From RGIG5612 sp963589005 (GTDB lineage: Bacteria > Bacillota > Clostridia > Lachnospirales > Lachnospiraceae), in assembly GCA_963589005.1 (NCBI GenBank), contig CAVAJR010000014.1, forward strand, positions 1 through 53,805: a DNA stretch of 53,805 nucleotides. Direction: 5' to 3'. Positions 36,594-44,673 of this stretch are shown one piece after another. Both the position numbers and the translations under genes were made by a program. Position 1 is the first letter of the stretch, and each line of letters opens with the position of its first letter. The notes beneath the pieces were generated by a model, which had not been told where the DNA came from, did no database searches, and saw only the letters and a list, made by a program, of their open reading frames with translations.

Positions 36594-36947
36594 TTACCTC
36601 ATCAATTTCTGCAGCGTTGTAACCAGCTCGTCTATCACATCATCATTGCCCTGTCTGATATTTTCAGCAACACAGGTTTTGACATGATTGGCAAGCAAGA
36701 CTTTATTGAAGCTGTTAAGTGCAGAAGTTATGGCAGATACCTGTGTTAATATATCCGTACAGTATGCCCCGGCTTCCAGCATCCCCTCAACTCCGCGCAC
36801 CTGTCCTTCAATGCGTTTCAGGCGATTCATCAGATCCTTTAATTCCCTGTCATCCCTGTCCTTATGCTTGCCCGAGCAATGAGGACAGACGTTTTCCTCA
36901 GTTTCCTCTTCCCTGCCTGCCATAACTTCACTGTATTTCTTATCCAT
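36594..36947 (-). CDS. csoR: CsoR-family copper-sensing repressor
   Basis: A 117-residue DUF156 repressor, all-helical. Copper ligands are the Cys of AGAYCTDIL (near 65) and the His and Cys of ANHVKTCVAEN (near 89-94), the Cys-His-Cys set of CsoR. LMNRLKRIEGQVRGVEGML is the family's first helix. An extra N-terminal segment of about 30 residues holds VCPHCSGKHKD, a second possible metal site. Copper binding should release it from the operator upstream and induce copA. The gap to copA is 130 bases, likely one transcript. Confidence 0.93.
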   Translation of the reverse strand: MDKKYSEVMAGREEETEENVCPHCSGKHKDRDDRELKDLMNRLKRIEGQVRGVEGMLEAGAYCTDILTQVSAITSALNSFNKVLLANHVKTCVAENIRQGNDDVIDELVTTLQKLMR

Positions 36948-36986
36948 ATTAACCTTCTTTCAGCTAACTCTTTATCTTATATCCGT

Positions 36987-37045
36987 ATACCCCCACCAGG
37001 TATCCATTCCAGATCGATATTATACCCCTATAGGGTATTTGTCAA
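36987..37045 (-). promoter_or_regulatory. CsoR operator and promoter of the csoR-copA operon
   Basis: A palindrome ATACCC-CTATA-GGGTAT at 37022-37038 matches the known CsoR operator form. It sits between a perfect minus-strand TTGACA (37045-37040) and a TATAAT (37024-37019). The spacing of those hexamers is 15 bases, shorter than usual, so the -10 may instead be the overlapping TAATAT. A second, weaker site ATACCC..GGTAT lies at 36987-37003 in the leader. A weaker plus-strand promoter (TTGTCA 37039-37044, TATATC 37061-37066) may serve the HD gene, placing it partly under the same site. Confidence 0.75.
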
Positions 37046-37186
37046 TACCTCTGATCACACTATATCTTTATTCTTACAATAAAATATGCTATTATTCTTC
37101 AATTAAAGAAGATTACTAATCCTTGACTGAACTGTTTTGCTCATACCAAAACGTACCACAGCCGAGGATAAAAGGGGATCAGGGCA

Positions 37187-38026
37187 ATGATGAAGGAACG
37201 TATTCAATTCAAAAATATGGTCACGGAACGACTGAGTCATATTGATGCTGATGCACTGTCGTTTAATAAAGACGAATTCTGGACAATTCAGCGTGAATAC
37301 GAATATATAGAATATTATTCCATTGAAAAAAGGCTTATGAATACCGCCATTGCACTGCATCTGGCTGTGGGGCTTCATAATGGCAGTTACAGAAAATCAA
37401 CCATTACCAAGAATAACCAGACCTACAAACTTCCATATGTGATCCATTGTCTGTGGGTCTGTCGAATGCTGGCTGACCTCAGCGTTCCTGTAACCCATGA
37501 TGAGGAGGACATCCTGCTTGCATCGGCGCTTTGCCATGATATGATCGAAGACGTGGATTTCCCTGACGGAGGACGAGAGCTTTATACGAAATACGGTCTG
37601 GATCCGCAGATCTATAAAATCGTTAAGCTGCTCTCTAAACGATATGACTTCACAGATGAGCAAGAGCATGCCTTCTTTCACAATATAGAATCCAACAAGC
37701 TGGCCTTATTAGTTAAACTGTCTGACCGCTGTCACAATGTTGAAGACCTCTACAATCGCCCGTCATGGAAGGTTCATGAATATGTAGGCGAAACCAGGAA
37801 ATTTTTCATTCCCATGTGCGAATATGGTCTCGAACATTACGAAGACATCAATACTACGCTCCAGATCCTGCATGAGAAGCTGATCAATCTGACTCAGGCT
37901 GCTGAGGTTCTCGTAGACAGATACGACCAGCGAAAAGAAGCATTGTTAAAAGAGCTAGACAGGCTCAGGGAAGAACATAAACGTCTCCGAGAAGAATGGG
38001 ATGCATTGTGGAAGGAACCTCAATAA
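37187..38026 (+). CDS. RelA/SpoT-type HD-domain protein (putative ppGpp or nucleotide hydrolase)
   Basis: A 279-residue soluble protein. The HD fold spans about 80-190: His in YVIHCLWVCRML (87), the His-Asp pair in CHDMIEDVDF (117-118) and Asp in KLSDRCHNVEDL (180), the set seen in RelA/SpoT and MESH1 hydrolases. There is no synthetase domain, TGS or ACT. The C-terminus (about 245-279) is a charged coiled coil. So it could be a stand-alone hydrolase of ppGpp or a related metabolite; activity is inference. ATG follows AGGGG. The next gene is a paralogue with the motif lost. Confidence 0.75.
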   Translation: MMKERIQFKNMVTERLSHIDADALSFNKDEFWTIQREYEYIEYYSIEKRLMNTAIALHLAVGLHNGSYRKSTITKNNQTYKLPYVIHCLWVCRMLADLSVPVTHDEEDILLASALCHDMIEDVDFPDGGRELYTKYGLDPQIYKIVKLLSKRYDFTDEQEHAFFHNIESNKLALLVKLSDRCHNVEDLYNRPSWKVHEYVGETRKFFIPMCEYGLEHYEDINTTLQILHEKLINLTQAAEVLVDRYDQRKEALLKELDRLREEHKRLREEWDALWKEPQ

Positions 38027-38031
38027 ATATT

Positions 38032-38772
38032 ATGATAGACTTAATTAATAAAAACAACGATACTGACCTGGGCAGCTTATATAATTTTATACAATGCTAT
38101 GCCGCCAGCAACAAGATGTCAGATACATTGCTGGCTATTGAATTACTGGATGATATGACGGCACAGTTTCCGGAGACTGAGAACATATTCAAGTACAGTC
38201 TTATGATCTGCCGCATGCTGATAGACCTTAACATGGATCTTACGGCTGATGAGACGGATACTCTCATTGCTGCCTCTCTGCTTCATATGATTCCTGATGA
38301 TCAATCTCAAAGTGAAGCATATAGGAAGCTCTTCGAGAAATATCATATTTCCGAGGACATTTGCAGGATCATTGACCTGCTTAACGAGCGCAATACCGAT
38401 GCATACGACGGATTGTCAGCCTGCTTTGCCAGGATTCAGGAAAATAAGCTGGCTCTCTTGATCGCTCTGGCCGAGCAAGGAAATATAGTAGAGCGGCTCC
38501 ACTTCCTGAACAGCTGGCAATTTCGCAAATTCATTTATGATACCAGAAAATATTATTTTTCCATGTGCATCTATGCTAAAGAGCATTACATAGAACTGCT
38601 CTCGCCTATTGGGATTTTATTAGAAAAGCTGCGCAATCTTACTGATGTTGCGGAGATGCTGTTTGCCAAATTCGAATCAATGGAAATTGAGCTCACCCGG
38701 GAGATACTTCAGCTTAAAGAAGAAAATGCCACTATTAAGGGAATTATACAGAAGCTTAAAACCAGCCGTTAA
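38032..38772 (+). CDS. Catalytically degenerate paralogue of the HD-domain protein
   Basis: About 246 residues from MIDLINKNNDTDLG, starting 6 bases after the stop of the first HD gene. The two align along their length (CRML..DL, ENKLALL, TRKYYFSMCIYAKEHY against TRKFFIPMCEYGLEHY, LRNLTDVAEML against LINLTQAAEVL, and a C-terminal coiled coil). Every metal residue is altered: the first His is Tyr, HD is HM, and the KLSDRCHN motif reads ALAEQGNI. It cannot be an HD hydrolase of the usual kind. The frame is fully open, so it is kept, perhaps as a partner or regulator of the active copy. Confidence 0.75.
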   Translation: MIDLINKNNDTDLGSLYNFIQCYAASNKMSDTLLAIELLDDMTAQFPETENIFKYSLMICRMLIDLNMDLTADETDTLIAASLLHMIPDDQSQSEAYRKLFEKYHISEDICRIIDLLNERNTDAYDGLSACFARIQENKLALLIALAEQGNIVERLHFLNSWQFRKFIYDTRKYYFSMCIYAKEHYIELLSPIGILLEKLRNLTDVAEMLFAKFESMEIELTREILQLKEENATIKGIIQKLKTSR

Positions 38773-38774
38773 TT

Positions 38775-39995
38775 TCAAAGCAATATCTTAAAGATGATCC
38801 TTTCATTGCTGATGTCAGCACTTATTTTGCCGCCGTGAGCGTCAACTGTTGCTTTGACTATGGACAGGCCTATCCCCGTTCCGCTGATCTGCATCGAATG
38901 GGACGTATCACCTCGATAGAAACGCTCAAACAGTCTGGATATATCCGGTATACTGTCCGGCTTACATCTATTCGATATCTCAAGCAATGCCTTTTTGCCG
39001 CATTTGCTCAGCTTTAACTCAATAGCTTCATCCTTAGCTGCATACTTCATTGCATTGTCTAAGAGTATAGATATCATCTGCTGGATCGATGTCTGATTGC
39101 CGATTATCCTGATGTCTCCCTCAATGTCCTGCAAATACTCATATCCGTTAGCCTTAGCAAGATGTACAAATGGCTCCGCTGCCTCCCATACTGCATCGCT
39201 TAGTGTGAATTCCTCTCTCTCCGGAAACGGATTTTCCTCATTTAAACGCGACAAGGCTACAAGACTCGTAATAAGCTTGGACAGTCTTGCGGATTGAGTT
39301 CTGATATTCTCTATCCACTCGTCATCAGTATATTCCAAGGACAATACATCCGCGCTGGTGGATATGGCAGTCAGCGGAGTCTTAAGCTCATGGCTGGCAT
39401 TAGTAATAAATTGTTTCTGTGCCTCCATATTTTTCACATAAGGTCTGGTGGCTCTGCGTGAAAAAATAACTACAAGCCCAAATACAATAATAAGGCTGCC
39501 CCCTGCAATGGCTACCGTAATCCACCGTAAGTCTCGTAAATTTTGAATTTCTCTCTCTGAATTAAGGAACAATACCACCGTCTCGGTTTCTGTTTTATAT
39601 ACAAGGTATCTGTATCCAAACTCATATCCGCTTGTCTTGCCGCTGTTAAGCGCCGTCTGCGCATATGCTTTCTCATCTTCCTCTGTCAGGGAGGCTATGT
39701 GCTCCTGATCAACTCTCTGAAACTCCCCGTCTGCATCATAATGTACAGAGAAAAATCGAAATGAATATTGTACCTCAGCCGAAAAATGCGGGCCGCCCTT
39801 TCCCGGATCTTTTTTGCCGGGGAATTCCTGTTTTTTCAGGCTGTCCCTCTCCATGATCCTCAAAAGAGTCTCATCCTGCTGACTTGTAATGCTGTGATAA
39901 TTCCAAACATTTATAATACATAAAAGCATCAATATGACCGCAGCAATTGCTGCCATTGCCGCGCCTATGAAACGCCATCTCATTTTTTTCAGCAT
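38775..39995 (-). CDS. Sensor histidine kinase
   Basis: A 406-residue membrane kinase. Transmembrane helices near 10-32 and 158-180 flank an extracellular sensor domain of about 125 residues without a known fold. The kinase core shows NASHELKTPLTAIS (phospho-acceptor His, near 201), an N box with ISILLDNAMKYA and a G box GTGIGLSIVKATVDAHGG. No HAMP domain is obvious. It lies 10 bases after its response regulator, on one transcript. Being divergent from the VTC-DUF4956-CotH genes, it may control them; this is inference. Confidence 0.93.
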   Translation of the reverse strand: MLKKMRWRFIGAAMAAIAAVILMLLCIINVWNYHSITSQQDETLLRIMERDSLKKQEFPGKKDPGKGGPHFSAEVQYSFRFFSVHYDADGEFQRVDQEHIASLTEEDEKAYAQTALNSGKTSGYEFGYRYLVYKTETETVVLFLNSEREIQNLRDLRWITVAIAGGSLIIVFGLVVIFSRRATRPYVKNMEAQKQFITNASHELKTPLTAISTSADVLSLEYTDDEWIENIRTQSARLSKLITSLVALSRLNEENPFPEREEFTLSDAVWEAAEPFVHLAKANGYEYLQDIEGDIRIIGNQTSIQQMISILLDNAMKYAAKDEAIELKLSKCGKKALLEISNRCKPDSIPDISRLFERFYRGDTSHSMQISGTGIGLSIVKATVDAHGGKISADISNERIIFKILL

Positions 39996-40005
39996 AATAG
40001 TTTAA

Positions 40006-40677
40006 TTACATTTCCTCCAATGTATATCCGGCACCACGGATTGTTCTGATCATAACATTTGCACCTATCTGCTTGAGCTTCTTTCTGAGTACGGCAATAT
40101 AGGTCCATACCACGTTCATCTCTGATTCAGTATCCAGATCCCATACCTTATCCATCAGATGCTCCAGTGAGAATACCTGACGCGGATGACGAAGGAACAG
40201 CTCCATCAGCTGATATTCCTTGTTGTTCAGACGGCTCTCTTCCTGAGGAGTTCTTAATATATATTGGCTGCAGTCGAGTGTTACATTTCCCAGGGTCAAT
40301 ACAGTTGACGCATATGTATTGCTGCGTCTTGTAAGCGCACGTATACGGGCGAGAAATTCGCTTGCGGCAAATGGCTTCGGAAGATAATCATCAGCTCCGG
40401 CGTCAAGCCCTGCTACTCTGTCTGCCACCTCAGCCTTGGCTGTCAGGAACAATGCCGGTGTTGTATTGCCTGCGGCACGAGTTGCCTTAAGAACCTCTAT
40501 TCCGTCCTTACCCGGCATCATTATGTCCAGAACCAGCACATCATAGCTCATTGCCCGAATATAATCTAATGCATCATTTCCATTGTGCACCATGTCGACA
40601 GCATATTTATTTTTCTCCAGCATGACCTTAAGTGCGCGGGCAATGCTTACTTCATCCTCGGCAATCAAAACACGCAT
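40006..40677 (-). CDS. OmpR/PhoB-family response regulator
   Basis: About 223 residues from MRVLIAEDEVSIARA. The receiver domain has the acidic pair in AEDE, the phospho-acceptor Asp in VLVLDIMMPGKDGIEV, the TAKAEVADRV Thr and the PKPFAASEFLARI Lys. The C-terminal winged helix shows LNNKEYQLMELFLRHPRQVFS and TYIAVLRKKL and RGAGYTL. Start chosen for GGAGG with 8 bases; the frame is open 12 codons further up. It should bind promoters as a phosphorylated dimer. Confidence 0.95.
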   Translation of the reverse strand: MRVLIAEDEVSIARALKVMLEKNKYAVDMVHNGNDALDYIRAMSYDVLVLDIMMPGKDGIEVLKATRAAGNTTPALFLTAKAEVADRVAGLDAGADDYLPKPFAASEFLARIRALTRRSNTYASTVLTLGNVTLDCSQYILRTPQEESRLNNKEYQLMELFLRHPRQVFSLEHLMDKVWDLDTESEMNVVWTYIAVLRKKLKQIGANVMIRTIRGAGYTLEEM

Positions 40678-40908
40678 AATTACTTCCTCCCTGTTCTGCC
40701 GGCATTTTCTCACAGCAAATCAAACTGAACCTTAAAAACTTATTCATTATGCCGATATTAGTTTTTCATAAACTACCATGATGCCCCCACAGGCACAACT
40801 GTATTTTATTAAGAACATGCTCCATATCAACTTTTTAAGTACATTTTGAGAAATCCATGTAAAATGTAGGTAACAAAAACTTAGGCCGTTTTTTAAATGG
40901 AGGTTTTG
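40678..40908. promoter_or_regulatory. Divergent regulatory region between the response regulator and the VTC operon
   Basis: AT-rich spacer with an inverted repeat AGTTT-TTCAT-AAACT (40760-40774) and a hexamer TTGAGA (40846-40851). I could not place a convincing -10 box. The region should hold the promoters of both the two-component system and the VTC-DUF4956-CotH transcript. Confidence 0.4.
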
Positions 40909-40971
40909 ATGCAGCTGCAGCTGCCCAGAAACAATCCTTCAATATTAAAAACGGTTGTCAGATCTGTATGA
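40909..40971 (+). CDS. Small leader ORF (20 aa) upstream of the VTC gene
   Basis: ATG preceded by GGAGG with 5 bases opens a 20-codon frame reading MQLQLPRNNPSILKTVVRSV, stopping 28 bases before the VTC start. The first codons lie in a palindromic GCAGCTGCAGCTGC. The ribosome site is stronger than many in this window. It is too short for a family assignment. It might be a leader peptide affecting downstream translation, or a chance frame. Confidence 0.4.
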   Translation: MQLQLPRNNPSILKTVVRSV

Positions 40972-40999
40972 TCAAACACAAAATGGAAGGAACAATATA

Positions 41000-41692
41000 A
41001 TGGAACTTACCGGAAAATATCGGCATGAATTAAAGTACCATATCACCCATGCCGATTATCTTGCACTCCGGCAGAGACTGCGGCCGGTTATGAAGCAGGA
41101 TCCACATGTTAATTCGAACGGAACATACATTATCCGAAGCATCTACTTCGATAATTATAAAGACAAAGCTCTGCGTGAAAAAATAAATGGTCTGCAGCAG
41201 CGTGAAAAATTCCGCATCCGCTACTATAACGACGACCTGTCATTTATTACGCTTGAGAAGAAAATAAAGCACAATGATCTGTGTATGAAAATCGACGCTC
41301 CGTTATCGCAGTCAGATTTCAGAAGAATTCTTATTGAGCCGGGGCCCTGGATGTTAGAACATTCCCAGCCGCTGGTGGGCGAATTGTATTGCAAAATGAA
41401 GATGCAGCAGCTTAAGCCCCGAGTGGTCGTATCATATGTAAGAGAACCTTATATTTATGACGCAGGCAATGTTCGTGTAACATTCGATTCTAATATCCGC
41501 ACCAGCCTGTTTCAGAATTCATTTGCCGACGGACAGCTTAATGACATAAGCGCAACAGATCTTCCCGAAGATACAATACTGGAGGTTAAATTCGACGCCT
41601 TCCTTCCGGAGATAATCTCGTGCCTGCTGCAGTCCGAGAACCTGCGTCAGCAAGCCTTCTCAAAATACGGTGCCTGCAGACGATATGGTTAA
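41000..41692 (+). CDS. VTC-domain (polyphosphate polymerase-type) protein
   Basis: A 230-residue protein of the VTC/triphosphate-tunnel fold. Typical pieces are YRHELKYHIT at the N-terminus, TYIIRSIYFDNYKDKAL, REKFRIRYYN, FITLEKKIKHNDL, RPRVVVSYVREPY-like (KPRVVVSYVREPY) and TILEVKFDAFLP, supplying the basic and acidic residues that line the tunnel. Start chosen for GGAAGGAAC with 6 bases. It is first in a run with DUF4956 and CotH, a combination seen in many bacteria. Whether it makes polyphosphate or binds a phosphorylated product of CotH is unproven. Confidence 0.88.
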   Translation: MELTGKYRHELKYHITHADYLALRQRLRPVMKQDPHVNSNGTYIIRSIYFDNYKDKALREKINGLQQREKFRIRYYNDDLSFITLEKKIKHNDLCMKIDAPLSQSDFRRILIEPGPWMLEHSQPLVGELYCKMKMQQLKPRVVVSYVREPYIYDAGNVRVTFDSNIRTSLFQNSFADGQLNDISATDLPEDTILEVKFDAFLPEIISCLLQSENLRQQAFSKYGACRRYG

Positions 41693-41805
41693 TATAAAAA
41701 CAACAACCGACGATTTCATATCGTCTCTTGCATTATAAAATCAACAATAACAGCGGTCGGCAGCGTACTTAAATGTTCATGCCGCCCAGATAAGGAGTAA
41801 CATCA

Positions 41806-42477
41806 ATGACTTTTAATGATATTTTCAAATCCAGTTTTCTGGAAAATGTTTCAGAATTTTCAATTTTAGATACAGTTATCGGCCTGGCCGTTGCATTAAT
41901 AATAGGACTTTTCATTTTTATCATATACAAAAAAACGCTGACCGGCGTTATGTATTCCAGCGGATTTGCCCTTACGCTTATAGGACTGTCCCTGGTTACA
42001 ACTCTGGTCATTATGGCAGTTACATCAAATGTTGTCCTGTCTCTCGGTATGGTCGGCGCGCTCTCTATTGTACGTTTCCGTACCGCCATCAAGGAACCCG
42101 TTGAAATAGTATTTCTGTTCTGGTCACTGGCTGTCGGCATAGTGATCGGTGCCGGAATGATTCCTCTGGCGGTTATAGGTTCAGCCATTATCGGAGTTAT
42201 TCTGCTGCTGTTTGGCAATCGCAAGATCCACAGCAATCCGTATATCCTCGTTCTCAATCTGGAAAATGAAGCCGCTGAAAGCGCAGCCCTTGATGTTATA
42301 GGACAGGGCACCGAGCACTACATTATCAAGTCCAAGACCATCACTTCTTCCGGTATAGAACTGACTGCAGAACTGCGCACGAAGAATTCTTCCACTGCAT
42401 TTGTAAACCAGATCTGTGAGCTGACCGGCGTAAAGAATGCAACACTGGTAAGCTACAACGGCGAATATATGGCTTAA
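41806..42477 (+). CDS. DUF4956-family membrane protein
   Basis: A 223-residue protein with about four transmembrane helices in residues 22-145 and a soluble ferredoxin-like C-terminus. The family motif is SLGMVGALSIVRFRTAIKEP near residues 80-99. ATG follows AAGGAG. A hairpin GACGAT/ATCGTC (41709-41725) sits in the gap after the VTC gene. CotH starts 13 bases after its stop. Function unknown; constant pairing with VTC and CotH suggests a membrane partner in surface-protein phosphorylation or polyphosphate handling. Confidence 0.88.
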   Translation: MTFNDIFKSSFLENVSEFSILDTVIGLAVALIIGLFIFIIYKKTLTGVMYSSGFALTLIGLSLVTTLVIMAVTSNVVLSLGMVGALSIVRFRTAIKEPVEIVFLFWSLAVGIVIGAGMIPLAVIGSAIIGVILLLFGNRKIHSNPYILVLNLENEAAESAALDVIGQGTEHYIIKSKTITSSGIELTAELRTKNSSTAFVNQICELTGVKNATLVSYNGEYMA

Positions 42478-42490
42478 TGGAGGAACATGC

Positions 42491-44503
42491 ATGATTGCGC
42501 ATAAACACATTACAAAGATCATTGCCGCTGTCATGGTTATCGCTGTTGCAGCCTGTCTGTGCGCCGTGATTTTTTCCAGCCAGATCACAGAGGCAATCGC
42601 GGATACAGGTATCAGCATGGAATACGAAACCAAACTGTTTGATACCGACAATATCATAAGTGTCAATATCATTATGGATGAGGACAGCTGGAGTGATATG
42701 CTGGCCAATGCTTCTCAGGAAGAATATTATGAATGTGATGTTGAGATCAACGGTACTACATTTTATAGAGTAGGAATCCGTCCTAAGGGCAATACAAGTC
42801 TTACTTCCATTGCAAATGATCCAACGACAGACCGTTACAGCTTCAAGCTGGAATTCGATCATTATGTAGATGGTCAGACATGCTTCGGTCTGGACAAATT
42901 GATCCTGAATAACAACTACGCCGATGCCACTAATATGAAAGAGGCTCTTATCTATGATATGTTCAAGTTTCTCGGAGCTGATGCTTCCCTCTACAATTAT
43001 GCCTCTATCTCAGTAAATGGCGAATATTGGGGAGTATATCTGGCTCTTGAGGCTGTAGAAGACAGTTTTCAGCTGCGTAACTATGGTGTAAAGGACGGCG
43101 AACTGTATAAGCCTGAAGGCATGGGAGGCGGCGGCGATAATGGCGGCGGTCCCGGCGGTTCCATGAGCGGCGGAGGTGCTGACCTGAATTACAGTGATGA
43201 TGACCTTGACAGTTACTCAACCATCTGGGACGGTGAGATCACCAATACAACAGATGCCGACCATCAGCGTGTCGTGACTGCACTTAAGAATATTTCAGAA
43301 GGTACCGATCTGGAGAAATACATGGATATTGATAACCTTCTGCGTTATATGGCAGTTCACGTTTTTTCTGTCAATGATGACAGCCTGTCCGGCAATATGG
43401 CGCATAATTACTATCTCTATGAGTCAAATGGCATGCTGAATCTGATCCCGTGGGACTATAATCTGGCTCTCGGCAGTATGGGTGGCGGCGGCATGGGCAA
43501 CAACGGTGCCACAAGTGCTGTTAATGACCCCATCGATGATGCATTTGACGCCACTGATTTCTTCGACACTTTGATGGATAACGAAACGTATCACAGCCAA
43601 TATTATGACTACCTGCAGCAGCTTGTAAGCGAATATATAGATGGCGGTGGATTTGACGCATTCTATGAGAGAGTCCGCAGCCAGATTGATGAATTGGTTG
43701 CAACGGATCCTACTGCATTTTATACATATGATGAATACCAGACAGCTGTTGATACTCTCTATCAGTTCGTAACGCTGCGCGGCGAATCCATTAAAGGGCA
43801 GTTAGACGGCACGATCCCATCTACTGAATCAGAACAGCGAAACAGTGATGCTCTGATAGATGCTTCTTCTATCAGCCTCAGCGCCATGGGCACCATGGGC
43901 GGAGGCAATGATGGCGGCGGCCCCGGAGGCGGTGGTCCAGGCGGCGACTTTGGCGGCATGCCCGGTGAATCAGATTCTCAAGAGGCAAATTCTAAGGAAG
44001 CCCCTAGCGAAGCTGAAACTACTACCTCAAACGATGCTGAGCTCTCTCAGCCTAATGCAGAATTCGCTGACAATGAGGTTCAGACTGAAGAGACCACAGC
44101 CGATAATAAGGTTAAAACTAACGAATCCGCGACTAGCAGCAATGCACAGTCCGATGAGTCAGAAATTGACAGCCAAGCTCAAACTGCGGAAGCAGAAACT
44201 GACAGCGAAGCTGCAGATACACAATCAGCAGAGAACAATTCTCAAGACGGTAATTCTCCCGGCGGTCCAGGCGGCTCACAGCCAGGTCAATCCAACGGAG
44301 AATCTGCAGATGATCAGATGCAGGGCGGTCCGGATCAATTCGGCGGCGATATGCCAGGCGGGTTTGGAATGCCAGGTTCCGACAACAGCTCTTCTCAGAC
44401 AGTTTCGACAGAAACTCTGATCCTATATGGTGCCTCTATAGCAGTCATAATTGTGGCATTAGTATTCGCACTTCTCTACAAGAGAAGACCTAGAAGAAAA
44501 TAG
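42491..44503 (+). CDS. CotH-kinase-family surface protein with C-terminal anchor
   Basis: A 670-residue exported protein. An N-terminal signal/anchor covers residues 8-35. The CotH kinase domain spans about 50-430 with VGIRPKGNTSL, FKLEFDHYVDGQTCFGLDKL, YWGVYLALEAVEDSF, LYKPEG and IPWDYNLALG. The last motif reads WDYN where WDYD is usual. Gly-rich runs (GGGGDNGGGPGG, GGGNDGGGPGGG) interrupt it. Residues about 470-640 are a disordered Ser/Glu/Thr/Asn-rich stretch, followed by a transmembrane helix and RRPRRK tail, which anchors it to the membrane. Spore CotH phosphorylates coat proteins; here a surface substrate is likely. Confidence 0.9.
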   Translation: MIAHKHITKIIAAVMVIAVAACLCAVIFSSQITEAIADTGISMEYETKLFDTDNIISVNIIMDEDSWSDMLANASQEEYYECDVEINGTTFYRVGIRPKGNTSLTSIANDPTTDRYSFKLEFDHYVDGQTCFGLDKLILNNNYADATNMKEALIYDMFKFLGADASLYNYASISVNGEYWGVYLALEAVEDSFQLRNYGVKDGELYKPEGMGGGGDNGGGPGGSMSGGGADLNYSDDDLDSYSTIWDGEITNTTDADHQRVVTALKNISEGTDLEKYMDIDNLLRYMAVHVFSVNDDSLSGNMAHNYYLYESNGMLNLIPWDYNLALGSMGGGGMGNNGATSAVNDPIDDAFDATDFFDTLMDNETYHSQYYDYLQQLVSEYIDGGGFDAFYERVRSQIDELVATDPTAFYTYDEYQTAVDTLYQFVTLRGESIKGQLDGTIPSTESEQRNSDALIDASSISLSAMGTMGGGNDGGGPGGGGPGGDFGGMPGESDSQEANSKEAPSEAETTTSNDAELSQPNAEFADNEVQTEETTADNKVKTNESATSSNAQSDESEIDSQAQTAEAETDSEAADTQSAENNSQDGNSPGGPGGSQPGQSNGESADDQMQGGPDQFGGDMPGGFGMPGSDNSSSQTVSTETLILYGASIAVIIVALVFALLYKRRPRRK

Positions 44504-44544
44504 ATCTGCAAGGGCTGCGCTGATGCCAGCATATAAAGCAATTC

Positions 44545-44637
44545 AATAATGCGTGCCGGGACGATGCAGACACTACTCGAAAACTCCTTCGCTGATTGTT
44601 TTCTCACAGTGTCCCCGCCGTCTTGGCACGCATTATT
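44545..44637. repeat. Hairpin repeat element R4
   Basis: Sister copy of the R1 core, between the converging CotH and oxidoreductase genes. A perfect 13-bp outer stem AATAATGCGTGCC (44545-44557) pairs with GGCACGCATTATT (44625-44637). Next GACACT (44569-44574) pairs with AGTGTC (44608-44613), and GAAAAC (44579-44584) with GTTTTC (44598-44603). The loop CGCTGATT and flanks equal R1. It can act as a two-way terminator-like barrier. Confidence 0.8.
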
Positions 44638-44673
44638 TACATTTTATGACATCTTGGCAGCTCCAGTGCAGCC

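Noticed and set aside
37103..37378. 91-codon minus-strand frame at the start of the HD gene
   Set aside because: Overlaps the N-terminus of a clear gene and has no ribosome site.
42181..42862. Two antisense frames of about 175 codons across DUF4956 and cotH
   Set aside because: Both are shadows of well-supported plus-strand genes; no family match.
43860..44420. 186-codon frame in another phase within cotH
   Set aside because: It lies in the low-complexity linker of CotH and is a by-product of its codon pattern.
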